Shown: one piece after another, positions 52,078-64,000 of the stretch | Numbering within the stretch: the first letter of the stretch is position 1 | Layout of the letters: each line of letters starts with the position of its first letter | Origin: Marasmius tenuissimus | Lineage: Eukaryota > Basidiomycota > Agaricomycetes > Agaricales > Marasmiaceae | Direction of reading: 5' to 3' | NCBI GenBank assembly: GCA_029532415.1 | Contig: JAQOTA010000053.1 | Span: 4,340,001-4,404,000, forward strand | DNA: 64,000 nt | Notes under the pieces: model-generated | The model's input: the letters and a program-made list of their open reading frames with translations, nothing else | Told to the model about the DNA's origin: nothing | Database searches by the model: none | Made by a program: the position numbers and the translations under genes

Positions 52078-52870
52078 TGGCGTCAAGAGACCCACTCACC
52101 CACGAAGACCACCCAAACCGCACCTATCGACGTCGTAACAGACTCTGTCGCCGCGCGACTTGCAACGACGCTACGAGACCATGTTCTATCTTTTAAGAGC
52201 CAGGCTCTTCTGTGACTGTGTCTATCCCTCGTCCATTCATGGGTGCTGGAATATATCGTCTGCAAATCAGTGATAATACTACAAAGATAACGACAGGTAT
52301 GTGTTTCCTGCCTACCTATCGATGCCCAGCTCATCTGTGTCCAAAGATCGTCGTGAAATACGACAAATCACGACTCGAACTACTCGATGCTCTTAATACA
52401 ACGTTCACGGCGCTTTCAATTGCGTATGCATCAAGACTTGCGATCCTACGCCTTCATCCACACAGCCAACGTATTCGACGATACTCATCAGGCCGAGTAC
52501 ATCTACGGCGCGAGCGAAGGTCCTTTTCGGCGTGGATGGGTTGGAGAAGATCTGGGAGATGGGAGAGGATGGTGACGGCGAGAGTGAGGGCGAAGATGGG
52601 GAAGCAGAGGACGCGGAAGGTAGTGAAGGAGGAGAGGGCCACCAAACTCTGGTGCTGATGAAGACGATGAGACGGCTCTGCTTCTGAGGCAAACTCCGAA
52701 CAGGGTCCTTCGCCGAAACGACTCAAAACCACGAAACCTCAGCAAGTGAACGCGAACTTGTACCCTTAATCATACGCCGAGCTCCAAGCGCTCCTTTACC
52801 AGAAAGATCGACTATCCTCGAATACGTCGGCGAGGGCTGCATGTGAAACGCGTAGTATGAGCTTTGAACT
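52078..52870 (+). pseudogene. Family X, copy 3
   Basis: Plus-strand blocks match copies 1 and 2: SDNTTKIT before a GT donor (52300), HTANVFDDTHQAEYIYGASEG (52450-52520), an acidic stretch (GEDGDGESEGEDGEAEDAE, 52555-52620) and a CTCAGCAAGTGAACGCGAA tail (52738). Frames change between blocks and stops occur, so it is not a working gene as read. Unknown family. Confidence 0.45.
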
Positions 52871-53199
52871 ACGTGAGTCTCACTTTTGTCACGCCTCCCG
52901 AGCTGGTTTTGACGTTCTCCAGCCTAGACACAAACGCCCACTCTCCTTCGTGTACCTCGAATATTGCTTCATCCCGCTTGGGCTCCGAGGCAGAATATGG
53001 ATGGGACTATGGAACAAGTTGTCACCGAAGACGGGGAGGACGCGAAGTTCAGCTCATATCAGGCAAAAACAATGTAAATACGCAGCGGTCGGGAAATTAG
53101 AACATGGAGGGTCTGGATTACCTCTGAAGATCTGATTCACCATCTTCGGGGGCGACAACAGTTCTCGCATGAAGAAATGGAATTGACGCAGGATCAACG

Positions 53200-53870
53200 A
53201 TGTATTTCAGTTTCCTATTCTCTATCAACATTCTACAGCACCCAAAGTTGGGCTTTCGGCTGAGAATATGCCATCTGTTTTTTTTCCCCCATAGTTTTGC
53301 CACCTTCCACGGCGTTACTGCGATCCGTGTGTCTGAGTTCCTGGGTCCGCGTAGGCCAACGCGACGATCTCTTCTGGTCCCTTATAAGAAGCTGGATTGT
53401 TGAAGAAAGCTTCAGAAACGACGAGGGTATTGAATGTGATTGAAAAGAGACCGCCGTACTGGCGGTGCCGGTGAGGTTTTGAGGTGATGTATGTATTTCG
53501 GGCAGAAGGATTGTTGGGTTACCCAACGGGGGCGGAGGTGAGAGAGGAACGGAGAGGCTTCTGCGTTGGCGTCGATCGAAATCTCATGGCGTTTTGGTCA
53601 AAGGAACAGAGGCTTTGAGAGATCAGAACGAGGCTTCAGGACGGTGTGGTTATGTAGTCGAATAAGAAGAAACGCACCCTCCACCTATTTGAGCTTCATA
53701 GCCCACTGAACACCTTCGTCGAGGTACTAACCACGATATCCGCATACGACGAAACCTCCGCATTCATCAAATTTCAAGGTCGTCTCGTCGATAACGATCG
53801 AAAAACCCGTACCGATCGGCCAAATATTGTCGGAGTCGGAGGACGGAGGAGAGAATTTTGTGAAGAGTGG
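53200..53870 (-). pseudogene. Cystathionine gamma-synthase pseudogene, copy E (C-terminal part)
   Basis: Fragments of the C-terminal half: LADRY near 53820, the ISWLV-like segment near 53740, a FDRR piece near 53580, and the CAATCACATTCAATAC segment at 53435 matching the GGLFSITFTS exon of other copies. It is badly broken and lacks the N-terminal part. It lies tail-to-tail with family X copy 3. Confidence 0.5.
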
Positions 53871-54272
53871 TGGGCATCGTGGAGGCCTCTAACATCCAAC
53901 ATCGCTGCGAACTGGTTGAGATCGCGTATCAGGCATAGCGACGTGGTGGGGAGAAGAATTGAACTTGAACCAGTCTGTATGGCCCCGGTAATTCGGCTTC
54001 CGCTATATACTATAGCACAAGCCAGTATAATACAGCTGGATCAACATTCTAATTGTAGACAACTAATCCTCCCATTCATCCAGCATCGTATGACTATCTG
54101 TTCCTTCGGCTGAGGCGTCCGCTGGTGGATTAGAGGTGATCCAGGCACCTTCGACCTTGGATTTTCCAACTTGCCATTACGCTGCGGCTGAACCTCTCGT
54201 CCCTCTTCAATTATCCTGCTTCAACTTACGAGGTTGTGCGTGTCTGTCGCGGTTGAGTAAAAGCATTGGAAA
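53871..54272. other. Unassigned segment
   Basis: No gene is seen. The left part resembles the CGS upstream block (TCAGGCATAGCGACGTGGTGGGGAGA, compare 16690 and 45250). The rest has no counterpart in the window. Confidence 0.35.
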
Positions 54273-54400
54273 TCAGCTCGGGGAAGCGTGACAGAAGCGA
54301 GATTCACACAATTCAGAACTCATATCATGACCTCTCCAATGTATTCGAGAATAGTTGATCTGCCTTGTAAAGGGGCGCTTGTAGCTCAGCGTATGTTCCG
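54273..54400 (-). pseudogene. Family X, copy 4 tail, inverted
   Basis: On the minus strand this segment matches the 3' end of family X (GACTATCCTCGAATACGTTGG-like and ATGAGCTCTGA-like blocks at 52810-52870 and 43968-44040). Only the tail is present. The adjoining minus-strand sequence (54641-54400) has a 122-codon frame that is not family X and that I cannot name. Confidence 0.45.
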
Positions 54401-55299
54401 TAACAAGTCCGCTACAAGTTACAGTACAATCGGCACAAAGGGGGCGACCCGTAGGGGATCTGATCGTTGAGCATATAGACGCGGACTGTGATGCGAGAAA
54501 CACCAGAGGCGTCCCGAGAGGGCTCATGGGCGTACACGAGGTGGCAGCTCTGAGCATAATCAGCCATGAGTGTCCTCTCGCCCGACGGCTCAACGATGAA
54601 AGCGAGGACTTTCTCGTTCCGGCCAGGAGGTTAAACTCCATCGCCTCTTTACTTCTTGGCCTTCAGCGGCAACTAGATTACTGGGTATCATTCGGAGACT
54701 GACTTCGTTCACTCGAGCCTCGATGCCGCCCAAGGGAGCATCTCAACGATACTCCCTCCAAGCTCTACACGTCCGTTCCCAAAGTACACACATCCGGCTC
54801 TTGTACCGTTGACCATACTGAGAGTCGGGATTGGTTTCGTGATCTCGCCCGCCCGACCATGTCATCGGGTCCGTCGGGGAAAAGAGGAAAGGAAAGAAGA
54901 GGGGAGGTTACTCTTATCAAGCAACAGATTTATCCAGTGCTCACTCACTCCTTCACCCAGGATGTGGGTAGACGTGTTGTCACTGCTCGCTGCTCGGACG
55001 GTTCGACAAGAAGGAAAAGGTGGGCCGATATCGCGTCTCCCTGGAACCGTGTCTATATACCGTATAGAACAGTCGAGTACGTCCTCCTGCTGACTCGAAC
55101 ACCGAGTTTTTTTTCGACGAGGGTTTCGAGAAGGACGATGGCACCGGCGTAGTCGTCTGCAGCGACGAAGGATCGAAGGTAAGTGATGAATAGGAATTAC
55201 GCGGTATTAATGTTAGTGTTGGTGGTGGGGCTATTCCCATCGTCGAAGACGAAACTAGTCTGAACCGTCTCTATGAATAACGGTCGAGGTGAATCGGGG
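54401..55299. other. Gene fragments of uncertain origin
   Basis: A minus-strand frame at 55200-55040 reads LRSFVAADDYAGAIVLLETL, which has the look of a helical-repeat (PPR-like) protein fragment. It ends after LYGI with a stop. Other frames here are short. No complete gene is supported. Confidence 0.3.
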
Positions 55300-57010
55300 C
55301 TATGGAATATGTCTCAAGGATTGCGTTCCATGAAGGTGCCGTCTTGACCAAAATAGCACTCTTCGTACATTCTTTCGAGCGTTTGTTCGAGAGCAGCGTA
55401 GTGTCAGGTTGGGGGGTTTAGGATACTAAGACGAGATGAATTAGACGAGATGAACGGGAGAAAGGTAAGACATACATATCACTCATAACGCGCACTAACG
55501 TCAATGTGACAAACCTTCCTGGATTGTATTCATAACGATGTGCAACAGTTTCGTCGAGGACCCGCATCGATGCGCCAACGTTCAAAATCGGGGTAGGGAA
55601 GGAGAGGGTTGGAGCGAGAAGAGGTCGAGTGGAGGAGTTGAATTCGGCTTCACTTCTTTTCGAATTCATCAGAATCGTCGGTCACCGGTGCCGTTACTAT
55701 CTTGAAAGGCGTCGGTGTATGGGAACGTCCCGCGCATGCAACCAAGAATCAACACTCTTCGCCAGTTGAGGCGTAGATAGAGCACTCCAAATGCTAGCGT
55801 TCACTCTCCCATACGCCGTCCTCTATGAGTCCTGTAACGCCCCGTGTACTCGTATTCCGAGGCTCGCCTACATTGACGAGATTCTGCGACGCAATCCCTT
55901 GTTTCGCCGTTGCTGCATCTGTGATGGGGAAGTTCCACATGTATCATTCTTCTAGATAGTCAACGTCAAGTGCCTCGCTCCCGGGGACGTATTACGCTGA
56001 CCATTGGCAATTTTCAGTGTCTCCTTTACGAAATGGTGTCGGCTAGACACTTTTTGAGGGTATCGTGGTGCAGAGGAGAAAGTGGGAGAACGAGGCGGAG
56101 GAGCGTCCGGAAGGAGAGCCGGACAATGTTCCGCCAGGCGACTCAATATCTCATTCTCTGCGTGCTGCCAGAACTGCGTCTGCCGGGAAGAGCACAGAAT
56201 AACGATGCATATCCATTATCGCAACGTATGGGAACACCACCATTCTTGTGTTCTATGTCTTCTGGACACATCGAAAGCTGATTTGAGCGATCCGAGACGG
56301 GTTTGCCTTGGAGTGAAGGAAGGAACGACAATGTTCGGCGGTTATCTCTGCTGGGAAGAGTAGACATGGTTCGCCCTGTGCTCCGAAGTTCTGGTCGCGA
56401 ATTTGAGTGGGCTAGCGAGATCCTTTAGTTGCAAACCTCCACAATGAATCATGCATAGACAGACCTTTTGTATGCTGGTACATATGAAAACAAACTAGGT
56501 ACCCACACATGGCGTCCGTGACTCGTTTGCTGCCCCCTCCGTAGCCGATATTATCTTTTCAGTATGGGGAGAGAGAGGCAGCAATGGCGTGAGGCGTGGA
56601 TTATGATGCTGCTGAACCCGATGCGAGGGCTGTATTGAGCATGGCGACGTGGTGATGAGAGAAATAGAGCAACGCGCGAGGATTGTTCAATCACGGAGGC
56701 GAGAAAGCGGGAATCGAGGGAATCGCAGATACATTTGCGTCAACGACTTTGATTCGGCGGTCATACTCTCGAGTTACGTTCCAAGGTGGGGTAAAAAGGA
56801 ACCAGGAGTGTTTATACGTTTCGGACGGTAAAGCGTCGAATTTGTGGGCTCAGAACGAGGCTTCAGAACGATAGATCAGTCTCATTCAACGAACGGGGGC
56901 AAAAGAGAAATACGCACCTGCCTCACCATGGTACGTTAGAAACCACCCAGACCACGTTCACAAAATTCATTGCCTCGTCAATAGCCCGTATCGATCTGCC
57001 AGCGACCGGA
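55300..57010 (-). pseudogene. Cystathionine gamma-synthase pseudogene, copy F
   Basis: It shows the same arrangement as A, B and C: a misplaced NFVNV and YDRRIKVVDAN piece (56960-56720), then N-terminal blocks (56640-56400), the VLFP and AEHC blocks (56200-56120), a middle region, and a YEECYFGQDGTFMERN block at 55370-55310 where it stops. Many stops and shifts. It lacks the last third. Confidence 0.6.
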
Positions 57011-58021
57011 GGAAAGGGTTGGATTTGAATTTGGCTTGTCGAGGTCGCTGTTGGTGCCGTCACCAAAGAAATGACCACCAGAGCCCCATCAAAGGCTCGC
57101 CTGCATTGTCGTTCCGAACGAGATCCTGCCCGGTTTAGCCATTGTGAAAGGATGATTACTATCGTATCATACAATGAACGGTGTCATTAGAACGTGAGGG
57201 GAAGGTGCTTGGGCGTCCACCAATCGATTGGACTCTCTTCGACCACTCGTATACCTCTGTATATCGATGACGATTTTTGCCGGGTAAGTCGATCCGTGTT
57301 GTTCTCCCAGACGGCTACGCGTCGCGAATCGCGATGGCATAACGGGGTACGAGAACAGGTAGTTCTGTAGGCCTGCTCTTTTCTTCTTTTCTTTGCCCAC
57401 GAGTGAGAGAAAGCATACCATGTCCATAGCTGTTGTGGCTCGTCGACAGATCTGGTTAGAACGACATGGTAATCGGTAGATGAGGGCGCTGAATAGTGCA
57501 AAACCAATTCGAATCTCGGGGTAACGGGCGGTGCAGGGGACATGGTCAATCATGCCTTGAAAGAGAGGGTCGAAGCACGGGAGTGAGGAGATGAGCGTCG
57601 CGTAGGGCTGAGTGCGAGAAGACGCTGTTGACTCGGTATCAGCATCGGTATCTATGTCGATGCTGACATCGGCGTCTTCATAACAAATGTCGGTCTGGTC
57701 ACTGTCGATATCATATTGAGCAATAAGTCTGAATGCCTTGTCGACCAAGCCGTCGCAAACGGGCATGCCTACCAAGAGGTTGACAATGACTGGAGATGGG
57801 ACGTAGTCCTTTCCTCGGCAGGAGATAAATTTTGAGTGGTGTGGACAACCAACCATGGTGGGAACTCCAAGACCTTTGACAGTCGTAAAAGCCGTACAAA
57901 GTCGTTCTCTGGGAGAGAGTTTGGGCCTCCCCAGCCCCGGATTCATCACCCTCAGCCTGTAAAATCCTCGTAAGCCCATCCGAAGCCTTCTCTGCCTTCG
58001 CCGCACCGCACGCAAACGCAA
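57011..58021. other. CGS upstream block with an unrecognised minus-strand ORF
   Basis: A 284-codon minus-strand frame (57167-58021) has no ATG at its 5' end and contains an acidic run (DVSIDIDTDADTES). Its 3' half overlaps the duplicated noncoding block seen at 2230 and 17320, so the frame is unlikely to be real as a whole. The part above 57560 has no second copy and could be a gene fragment. Confidence 0.3.
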
Positions 58022-59604
58022 AGAGAAGGATTTAAAATTTCTTGGACCATGCGCCTATACACCCCCGGACGCCTCTGAATACTGACGGTTGGGTAGGTAT
58101 GTCGAGGCTCATGATTCCGTTAGGGCGCTCGTCGACGTCGAAAGTGGGAGAATAGTCGAGAAGAATGATTTGAGCAGAGCGACATGCTGTTTGTAGCATA
58201 AAATCAGCTCTGAGCGTCGTGAGCATGCATGGGCACCTGGAATCCTGGATGTGGGCACTGGGAGCCTGGAGGACAATGGAAACAAGACGTCTACGAGGAG
58301 TTGCTTCACTATCACGTGGGGCTTTCTGCCAGTTTCTTTCCTTCCGCAAATTGAAACAATTGTTAGTCGTAACAATGACAAATTGGTTTTCGAGCCCGAA
58401 CGCTCTGGTCACCGACCCTCCCACCCATCGCTCACTCTAGTCCAGGACTCAAAATTCCCGCTAGTACCACGACCAGTCTCTGTCGAACTTCGCTGGAAAC
58501 TGACCGAACGACGAACTTCGACTTTCAAGTTTCAAGCTCAAGGCTTATTGAACATCAGGTTCTAAGGAATTGCTCGCTTCGCCATATCGCTATTTCTCGG
58601 TTTAACGTCCAAGCAAGCGTCCGGTCGGGGGAAGTGCCTGGAAACTTAAACGGAGGAAATGGTTATTTCCGCCCACTTCCCGCATATATGCTACTATTTC
58701 GTCACACGATGTGCGATGGCGAGGGATATGCGATTTGGTCTAGAAAAGGGGGTTTCCACCAGTTCCCTGCTTCGGGAATTTTTTCTAAGCATATTAGAGT
58801 ACCCATGAGTCTGTCATTAGCACCGCTAGCCCACAGGATAGAGGGAACGGGAACGAGAGCTGAAAAATCTCAGAATTTCATGTGTGATAAGGGCGTGACA
58901 GTTCAGGAACCATTGATTGATACATCGGATACAGAGGGACAAGTGCATTTTCATTTGAAGCTATACTGGTAGAGTCTAATTACCAAAATTTAGGGGGAGA
59001 GGGGCCAGAGAGCGAGCTCAATGAGTGAAGGAAGCTGAGAGGGAGTTTGAGGAGTGATGTGGACACGCTCACAAAGTGATCGCCATCAGGCCGCCGCGAG
59101 TGACAAATCGTGACCCAGAAATCTTGCAATTCTCGTGCCCACCTCGGTCGCTGCCCGACACTACGAGGGAGGAACATAAAATACTCAAAAAATCAGGTTG
59201 AGGTTTTTTCACTATATAAAATGTTTCTATCATGAAGAAATCCCGATAGCCGCTGCTCAGAGCCCGCGGAGAGAAATACTCAAAAAAATCGCAATTCCGT
59301 ATCCAAAATAGTACGTGTGATGTTTGGAGGAATGTCATTTTGCTACAGCGTGATAGGGGCAAAGTACAGCTTGACGTTCCTCCACGACCCCATTCCCATC
59401 TCTTTCACCGTCGTTGCCATCTCTTGACTCTCTCCCCTACAGCGTAGAATTTTGGCTTTGGCATCCTGGGAAATAGCGATCCTCGAAAGGCGATCACTGC
59501 CTGTACAACTCCATCACCAAACTTCGCTGAATCCCCCTTTTCAGACATTCCCGCAGATATCTAGCATATCATAATTGACGAGAGAGGGAAACACCACGCA
59601 GAAT
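58022..59604. other. Intergenic region upstream of NACHT copy 2
   Basis: 58120-58330 resembles the X/CGS upstream regions (CACGTGGGGCTTTCTGCC block). A 113-codon plus-strand frame ending at 58972 has no ATG at its start and no motif. A near-repeat GAAATACTCAAAAAA-TC occurs at 59178 and 59274. The TCCTCGAAAGG-TACAACT-CACC-CTTCGC zone before 59600 is shared with NACHT copy 1 upstream. Confidence 0.35.
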
Positions 59605-62600
59605 ATGGACTATGGCTCACAAATGACGAACAATCACAGCACAATGCCTCGGACGAACATAAATCGCGGTAGAGATCAGATTCTTGGCGACTGCGTGGAG
59701 GTCAGTAACGTTGGGGTGCAGAACTTCGCCACCAATCTATCCAGTTGTGAGTCTTTCTCTTCCCTCTTAGTAATGAGACCCTTGACAGAGGTTTGTAGCC
59801 CGCACAACTCGCCTGTGGGATGCAGTTGCTGGCGTAGGAGCATCCCACCTCTCACAGCAGCAGTTTGACAGAGGACTAGAGTGCCTCGAGGGAACTCGTG
59901 TAGCGATTATTCGGGCCATCCTTGACTGGCTAGCATCGAGAGATCAGTCTTCTCCGATATGCTGGCTGTCGGGCGCAGCGGGGGTCGGTAAGTCGTCCAT
60001 CGCGATGACTGTAGCCAAATCCTGCGAAGGCAAAGGGCTGGCGTCGTCTTTCTTCTTCTTTCGACCTGACCCGAAACGGAACAATCCCTCCGCCTTCGTA
60101 TTGTCCATCGCCCACGATCTCGTGGAAAGGATGCCATTCGCTAGAGGCTACATCAATAAGAGGATTTCAAAGTATCCAACAATACTGGAGGCCAGTATGG
60201 AAGACCAGTTTCGAGAGCTCGTTGTTAAACCCTGTGTACGATGGAGACAGCTGAGGCATCTTTTGTCCAAACTTTTACTCACTCGCAATGAGCCAACCCT
60301 GGTCATCATAGACGGCCTGGACGAATGCAGTGACGAAGATACCCAGCGCCACATTCTCTCGACTATTCTATCCTCCTACAAGCAGGCACACCACTTCCCT
60401 TTGCGTTTTCTCATTTGCAGTCGTCCGGAAGCATGGATCCGGGAAGCCTTTGACAAGAAGGACTTTCGTGAACTTACGGAACATTTCCGACTCGACGACG
60501 AAGTGTTCCCCAACAAGGACATCGAGCGGTACTACCTCCGTGAATTCAAAGAGATTCGTGAAAGCCCCCAATTTGCTCGTCTTCATTTTCCAGAAGTCTG
60601 GCCCTCACCACAGGATCTTGAGTTTCTGGTCGACAAATCTTCCGGCCAGTTCGTCTACGCGATCACCATTGTAAAGATCGTGAAGTCTCGTGGCTGCAAT
60701 CCCCTTGATCAACTCAGCAGGATCCTCAGTCACACTCTTGATAACCGGTCCAAGTCGTTCGCTCCCATTGATATTCTGTATCACATGATCCTTTCTGACC
60801 ACCCCAATCCCGAGCAATTGCTCCCCGTTCTCGCCGCAATCTTCATACTCCCTCCTCTCACTCCCTCCTCGCCTGAGTTCATGGAGTTGCTCCTTGGACT
60901 CCCTACTGGCGAAGCTGACATCATCTTGCGGCCCATGCATTCCGTACTGAATATCCGCGATGCAGACTTGTCAATTACCGCGTACCACGCATCATTCATG
61001 GAGTTCCTTTACGACAAGTCGCGCTCGGGGCGTTTTCACGTTGACGTCTCTGCCCAGCGTGACTTCCTTGCACGGCAGTGGATACAGGCACTCAAGTCAA
61101 CGAACCAGCCCTCGTCGTGAGTATCCCCTCTTCTTCGACGTAACAAAATCTAAAAGCGGGACCTCATGCTTCCCTCTAGCTACGACGATCAGACAAAGTG
61201 CACCTTGTGGGACAGCTTCACAGTGTTTTGCCTTTGTGTAGAGCGGCCTAGCGATGGACTACTGTCTGACCTTCAAGAACTGGACCTACTGGCTGTTTCC
61301 ATCACTGTAGCCCTCATACACCAAGAACGCGAGAAGCCCTCGTCGATTATCGCCCGTCACCTTCAAGCAGCCGTGTCCTGGTTGACCCCGATGGTAAGCC
61401 CATACATGATTTGAAGGCAAATTGGCTTGCTAATCTTCTCACAAAGGACGGCCTGCTGCCGGCCAGAATCATTGATCGTTTCCAAGAACACCTTGAGCGG
61501 TTCGAACGTGCCTTCACATCTGTACCCGATGAGGGGTAAGGTTTCTCACCTGTTTAACGCTATTCTTTCGAGTTGACTTCTTAGCAGCGCTGGTAGTACT
61601 CTAGGCAAATCAAGAGGCTCTCTGTCTCGTGAGCTATATGCACTGTACCACCTCATGTTTATGGCCCATCCCAACTATGAGAAACTTCGCCCCATATTTG
61701 CTGCAATCCTCGTCCTTCCACCCCATCTCAAGCCGTCCCTGACATTTTTGGGGTTGTTGCTTGGACTGCCACTGGGAGAAGTGAGCTTGGCTTTGCAAGG
61801 GATGCACCTCGTGTTGGATGTCCGTGGGCAGGAGGACGAGATTTGTTTCCACCATTCCTCGTTCAAAGAGTACCTTATTGACCGGAACAAGTCACACGTC
61901 TTTCACATCGATATTCCCGCCCAGAGGCATATTGTTGCGCGCCAATGGCTTGACGGTGTCTCGGCTTCCAAGATGCAGACGTACAGGTATAGAATTCTCA
62001 ATCTTTTGTCTCCCCGACCGCTATTCTGACGTGTGCTCAACCTAAATTTTATAGCCCTGATCAGCTCTATGGCGATAGCACAAACTCGTTCTTTACAGAG
62101 TGGATGGGGTTCTGTACCACATTTATCAAACCAACTTGGGACTTGATAGACAGGTTACGAGACGTTGACTTTGCCTCCGTGTTCTTTTGCAAACACTTTC
62201 CAGTAAACGGGGCTTGGGATTACACAAGCTGGACTCGTACTTTTGAGGCTTTACGCAACTGGATACCGAAAGTCACCCGTGTACTTTGCTTTGTCTCTGA
62301 GTAGACTCTGTGCTAATTGTCCATGATTGCTAGGACCGGGGAAACAATTCCATCCATTGCGTGCTGGACCTTGTGGACAAACTCGAAAAACTTCCCGATA
62401 GTTTTCATCTTGAAAAATTGTCGGGACCCCTCCAAGAACACGACTTGGTTTCCGCTGTCCTGATCACCACAGAAGGCGTCCGTGATACCCAACTGGCACA
62501 CAATGCAAGGGAAAAGCATCAACGTCAAGTACCGCTTCGGATTACAGAGTGTCATTGCAATGCCCAGTCTACAGGGAACAAGTCAGGCGACGCAGCAAAG

Positions 62601-63044
62601 CACCTTGCGTACCAGAAAGCCTGTACGCGAGTTGTTAGAGCTTATGTTACCGAGTTTGAAGCGCTGGCCAGAACCACCGGTCACGATCTGGAGTTGCGTT
62701 GCATTCTCGATAACCTAGTGAATTCGTCGCTTCTGCAGCGTTGCCGGCTTGATACCAAGCTCATTTCGCTCTGTAACACATTTTTCGGATCCGCATGTGG
62801 ATGCTCGAGAATGTGGATGGAATACAGTGATGCGGCAAGAATGAAGGGCAGGCTGAGTACATGGATTGAGGTATGTACATTGTTCCTCATCCAACTTCCA
62901 CGCGCTGCTAATTTTGTTGCCGCGCCTCCACTTGACATGAATTTTCTCTTTCCTGCATAGACTTTCCCGGAAAGTTTCGCTCAAGAGGCCGCGGACCTAA
63001 CAGCACAAGTCAACGCCCTGCCCTGGGACACGTGGGTTTCCTAA
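59605..63044 (+). CDS. NACHT-domain NTPase (STAND/NLR-like), copy 2
   Basis: Paralogue of the gene at 11152 with the same architecture. Walker A GAAGVGKSSIAM lies near 59975, Walker B LVIIDGLDEC near 60300, and LICSRPEAWIR near 60410. The first post-NACHT module is at 60770-61080, the second at 61640-61960, then the shared C-terminal module (62525-62870) and last exon (62961-63044, [10 protein letters not shown], stop TAA). The ATG at 59605 matches copy 1. Compared with copy 1, two bases are missing near 59797 (before FVAR), so the short N-terminal segment and the NACHT domain are not in one frame unless an intron there is spliced differently. It may be a pseudogene or may start further in. 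The rest is well preserved. Confidence 0.65.
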
Positions 63045-63559
63045 TAGAACTTCGCTTTGGTTCGCGTCATCGCTATGTGTTATGGGGTCGTTGTAAGTAA
63101 GTAAAGTATGTGCAATTACACGGTATAGAAGGAGTCGCGGATATAACATGATACAACCTTGTAGTTGGATACAAAAGCAGCAATGATACACAGAGAAACA
63201 AAAAGTCCTGTTGGAGGATCCGGGATGCGATGGTAGTGGTGGTGATAACGAACAAAAAAAGGAGATGAAAGAGAACATGCATGTAGTTGGATACAGAATG
63301 CGAGGAGCAAGTAAAAACGACGATTATGATTTCCTGTTGGAGGAAACCACGATATCGGAAAAAGTATACGGGGAGAGTCGAGATGTACGTTTCGATGCGT
63401 CGTGATGGAGGTGGTGATGATGCTTATGAACGAAAGAGATGAGGAGAGATCGAAAGAGATAGAACGAGAAACCATGTAGTTGGATACAAATGCAACGCTC
63501 ACGCGTCAGCGTGAGAAGAGACCAGATTCCTGTTGGAGGAACACCAAACGGATGGGTGC
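63045..63559. repeat. Duplicated 3' flank of NACHT copy 2
   Basis: Shared with 14627-14919 and 49247-49769. The TGTAGTTGGATACA and CCTGTTGGAGGA motifs each occur several times. No gene. Confidence 0.55.
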
Positions 63560-64000
63560 CTACGCCTCCTTCCCATTCACCCCCGCCGCCCTCTCAGCAG
63601 CCCCCACCGCCCCCTCGAACGCCCTAACAAGCACCCCCCTCTCCTCCAACCCAACACTAACCCTCACAAGCCCCCTCTCGACGCCAAACTCCTCCGCCCA
63701 ATCCAGCTCCCCATAATGAGCTAGAATCGTGAACGGACACGCCAACGTAAAGTTGGTGCCCAGACTAGGTCCCTTATAACAAGCCAAGTTGTCGAAGAAC
63801 GCTTCCGAAGCGACAGCGGAGGTGAATGTGATTGAGAAGAGACCGCCGTACCCCCCTCCCCGGTCTTTGAGGAGACGGGGTTCGTAGTGCTCGGGGGTGA
63901 TATATTTCGGGTAGAAGACTTGTTTGATTACGCCTCCCGTTGTCCCCCGGCGGGAGTGTAGGAAATCACAGATGGCTTCTGCGTTGGCGTCGATAATTTT
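63560..64000 (-). pseudogene. Cystathionine gamma-synthase, copy G, cut by the window edge
   Basis: C-terminal end of another minus-strand CGS: GGGYGGLFSITFTS (63850), ACYKGPSLGTNFTLACPF (63770), ILAHYGELDWAEEFGVE (63715) and LVRVSVGLEERG. It continues past the right edge with the NAEAICDF region. The visible frame has no stop, so whether it is a working gene cannot be told; by analogy with the other copies it is probably broken. It converges on NACHT copy 2. Confidence 0.6.

Noticed and set aside
57167..58021. 284-codon minus-strand ORF as a gene
   Set aside because: It has no ATG at its 5' end and half of it overlaps a duplicated noncoding block.
1..64000. CRISPR arrays, bacterial operons, riboswitches
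   Set aside because: The sequence is intron-rich and eukaryotic; no regular spaced repeats or bacterial gene order were seen.
1..64000. tRNA or rRNA genes
   Set aside because: I found no cloverleaf with B-box motif or rRNA-like segment; the initiator tRNA-Met match at 8527-8538 is a primer site only.

Overview
The window looks like nuclear DNA of a filamentous basidiomycete, most likely an Agaricomycete. Genes have many short introns (about 45-60 bp), and the recognisable families are KDZ DNA transposases, Ty1/copia and chromodomain Ty3/gypsy retrotransposons, NACHT NTPases and a kinase with a tyrosine-kinase-like layout. No database was searched; all family calls come from motifs read in the sequence.

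Layout. (1) 1-19 kb is a duplicated, decayed host region. It holds fragments of cystathionine gamma-synthase (CGS) on the minus strand, a divergently transcribed unknown gene family (here 'family X'), and a NACHT gene (11.15-14.63 kb). It is invaded by a solo LTR (954-1479), a young intact copia element (2709-8796, TSD GAACT) and a hAT-type non-autonomous element (17713-18541, TSD CTCAGGGG). (2) 19259-41584 is one 22.3-kb KDZ-superfamily DNA transposon, with terminal inverted repeats of about 254 bp and a 7-bp TSD (ATATTTT). It carries the transposase and six further genes, one with an RNase H1 N-terminal (viroplasmin-like) domain. A complete chromodomain gypsy element (20122-28922) sits inside an intron of the transposase, and a solo LTR of the same family (29005-29716) sits in the next exon. 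(3) 41.6-64 kb returns to the duplicated host region: a second hAT-type MITE, family X copies, more CGS pseudogenes, a kinase gene (46.7-49.2 kb) and a second NACHT gene (59.6-63.0 kb).

Three groups of observations stand out. First, the gypsy element carries an intron-containing antisense gene for a Zn2Cys6-type protein, with two perfect trimeric heat-shock elements and a TATA box upstream. It also has a -1 frameshift site with a perfect 13-bp stem at the gag stop, and an 11-nt complement between its primer site and the predicted transcript start (Tf1/sushi-type self-priming). Second, the KDZ element is a multi-gene unit about 12.8 kb long once later insertions are removed. Third, the two NACHT proteins and the kinase end in the same C-terminal module, split by an intron at the same place and followed by the same CGS pseudogene. 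This suggests that segmental duplication swaps tails between signalling genes.

The order of insertion can be read from the nesting: host duplications, then hAT elements and the KDZ element, then the gypsy insertion and solo LTR inside KDZ. The copia element is recent by LTR identity (1 mismatch in 258 bp).
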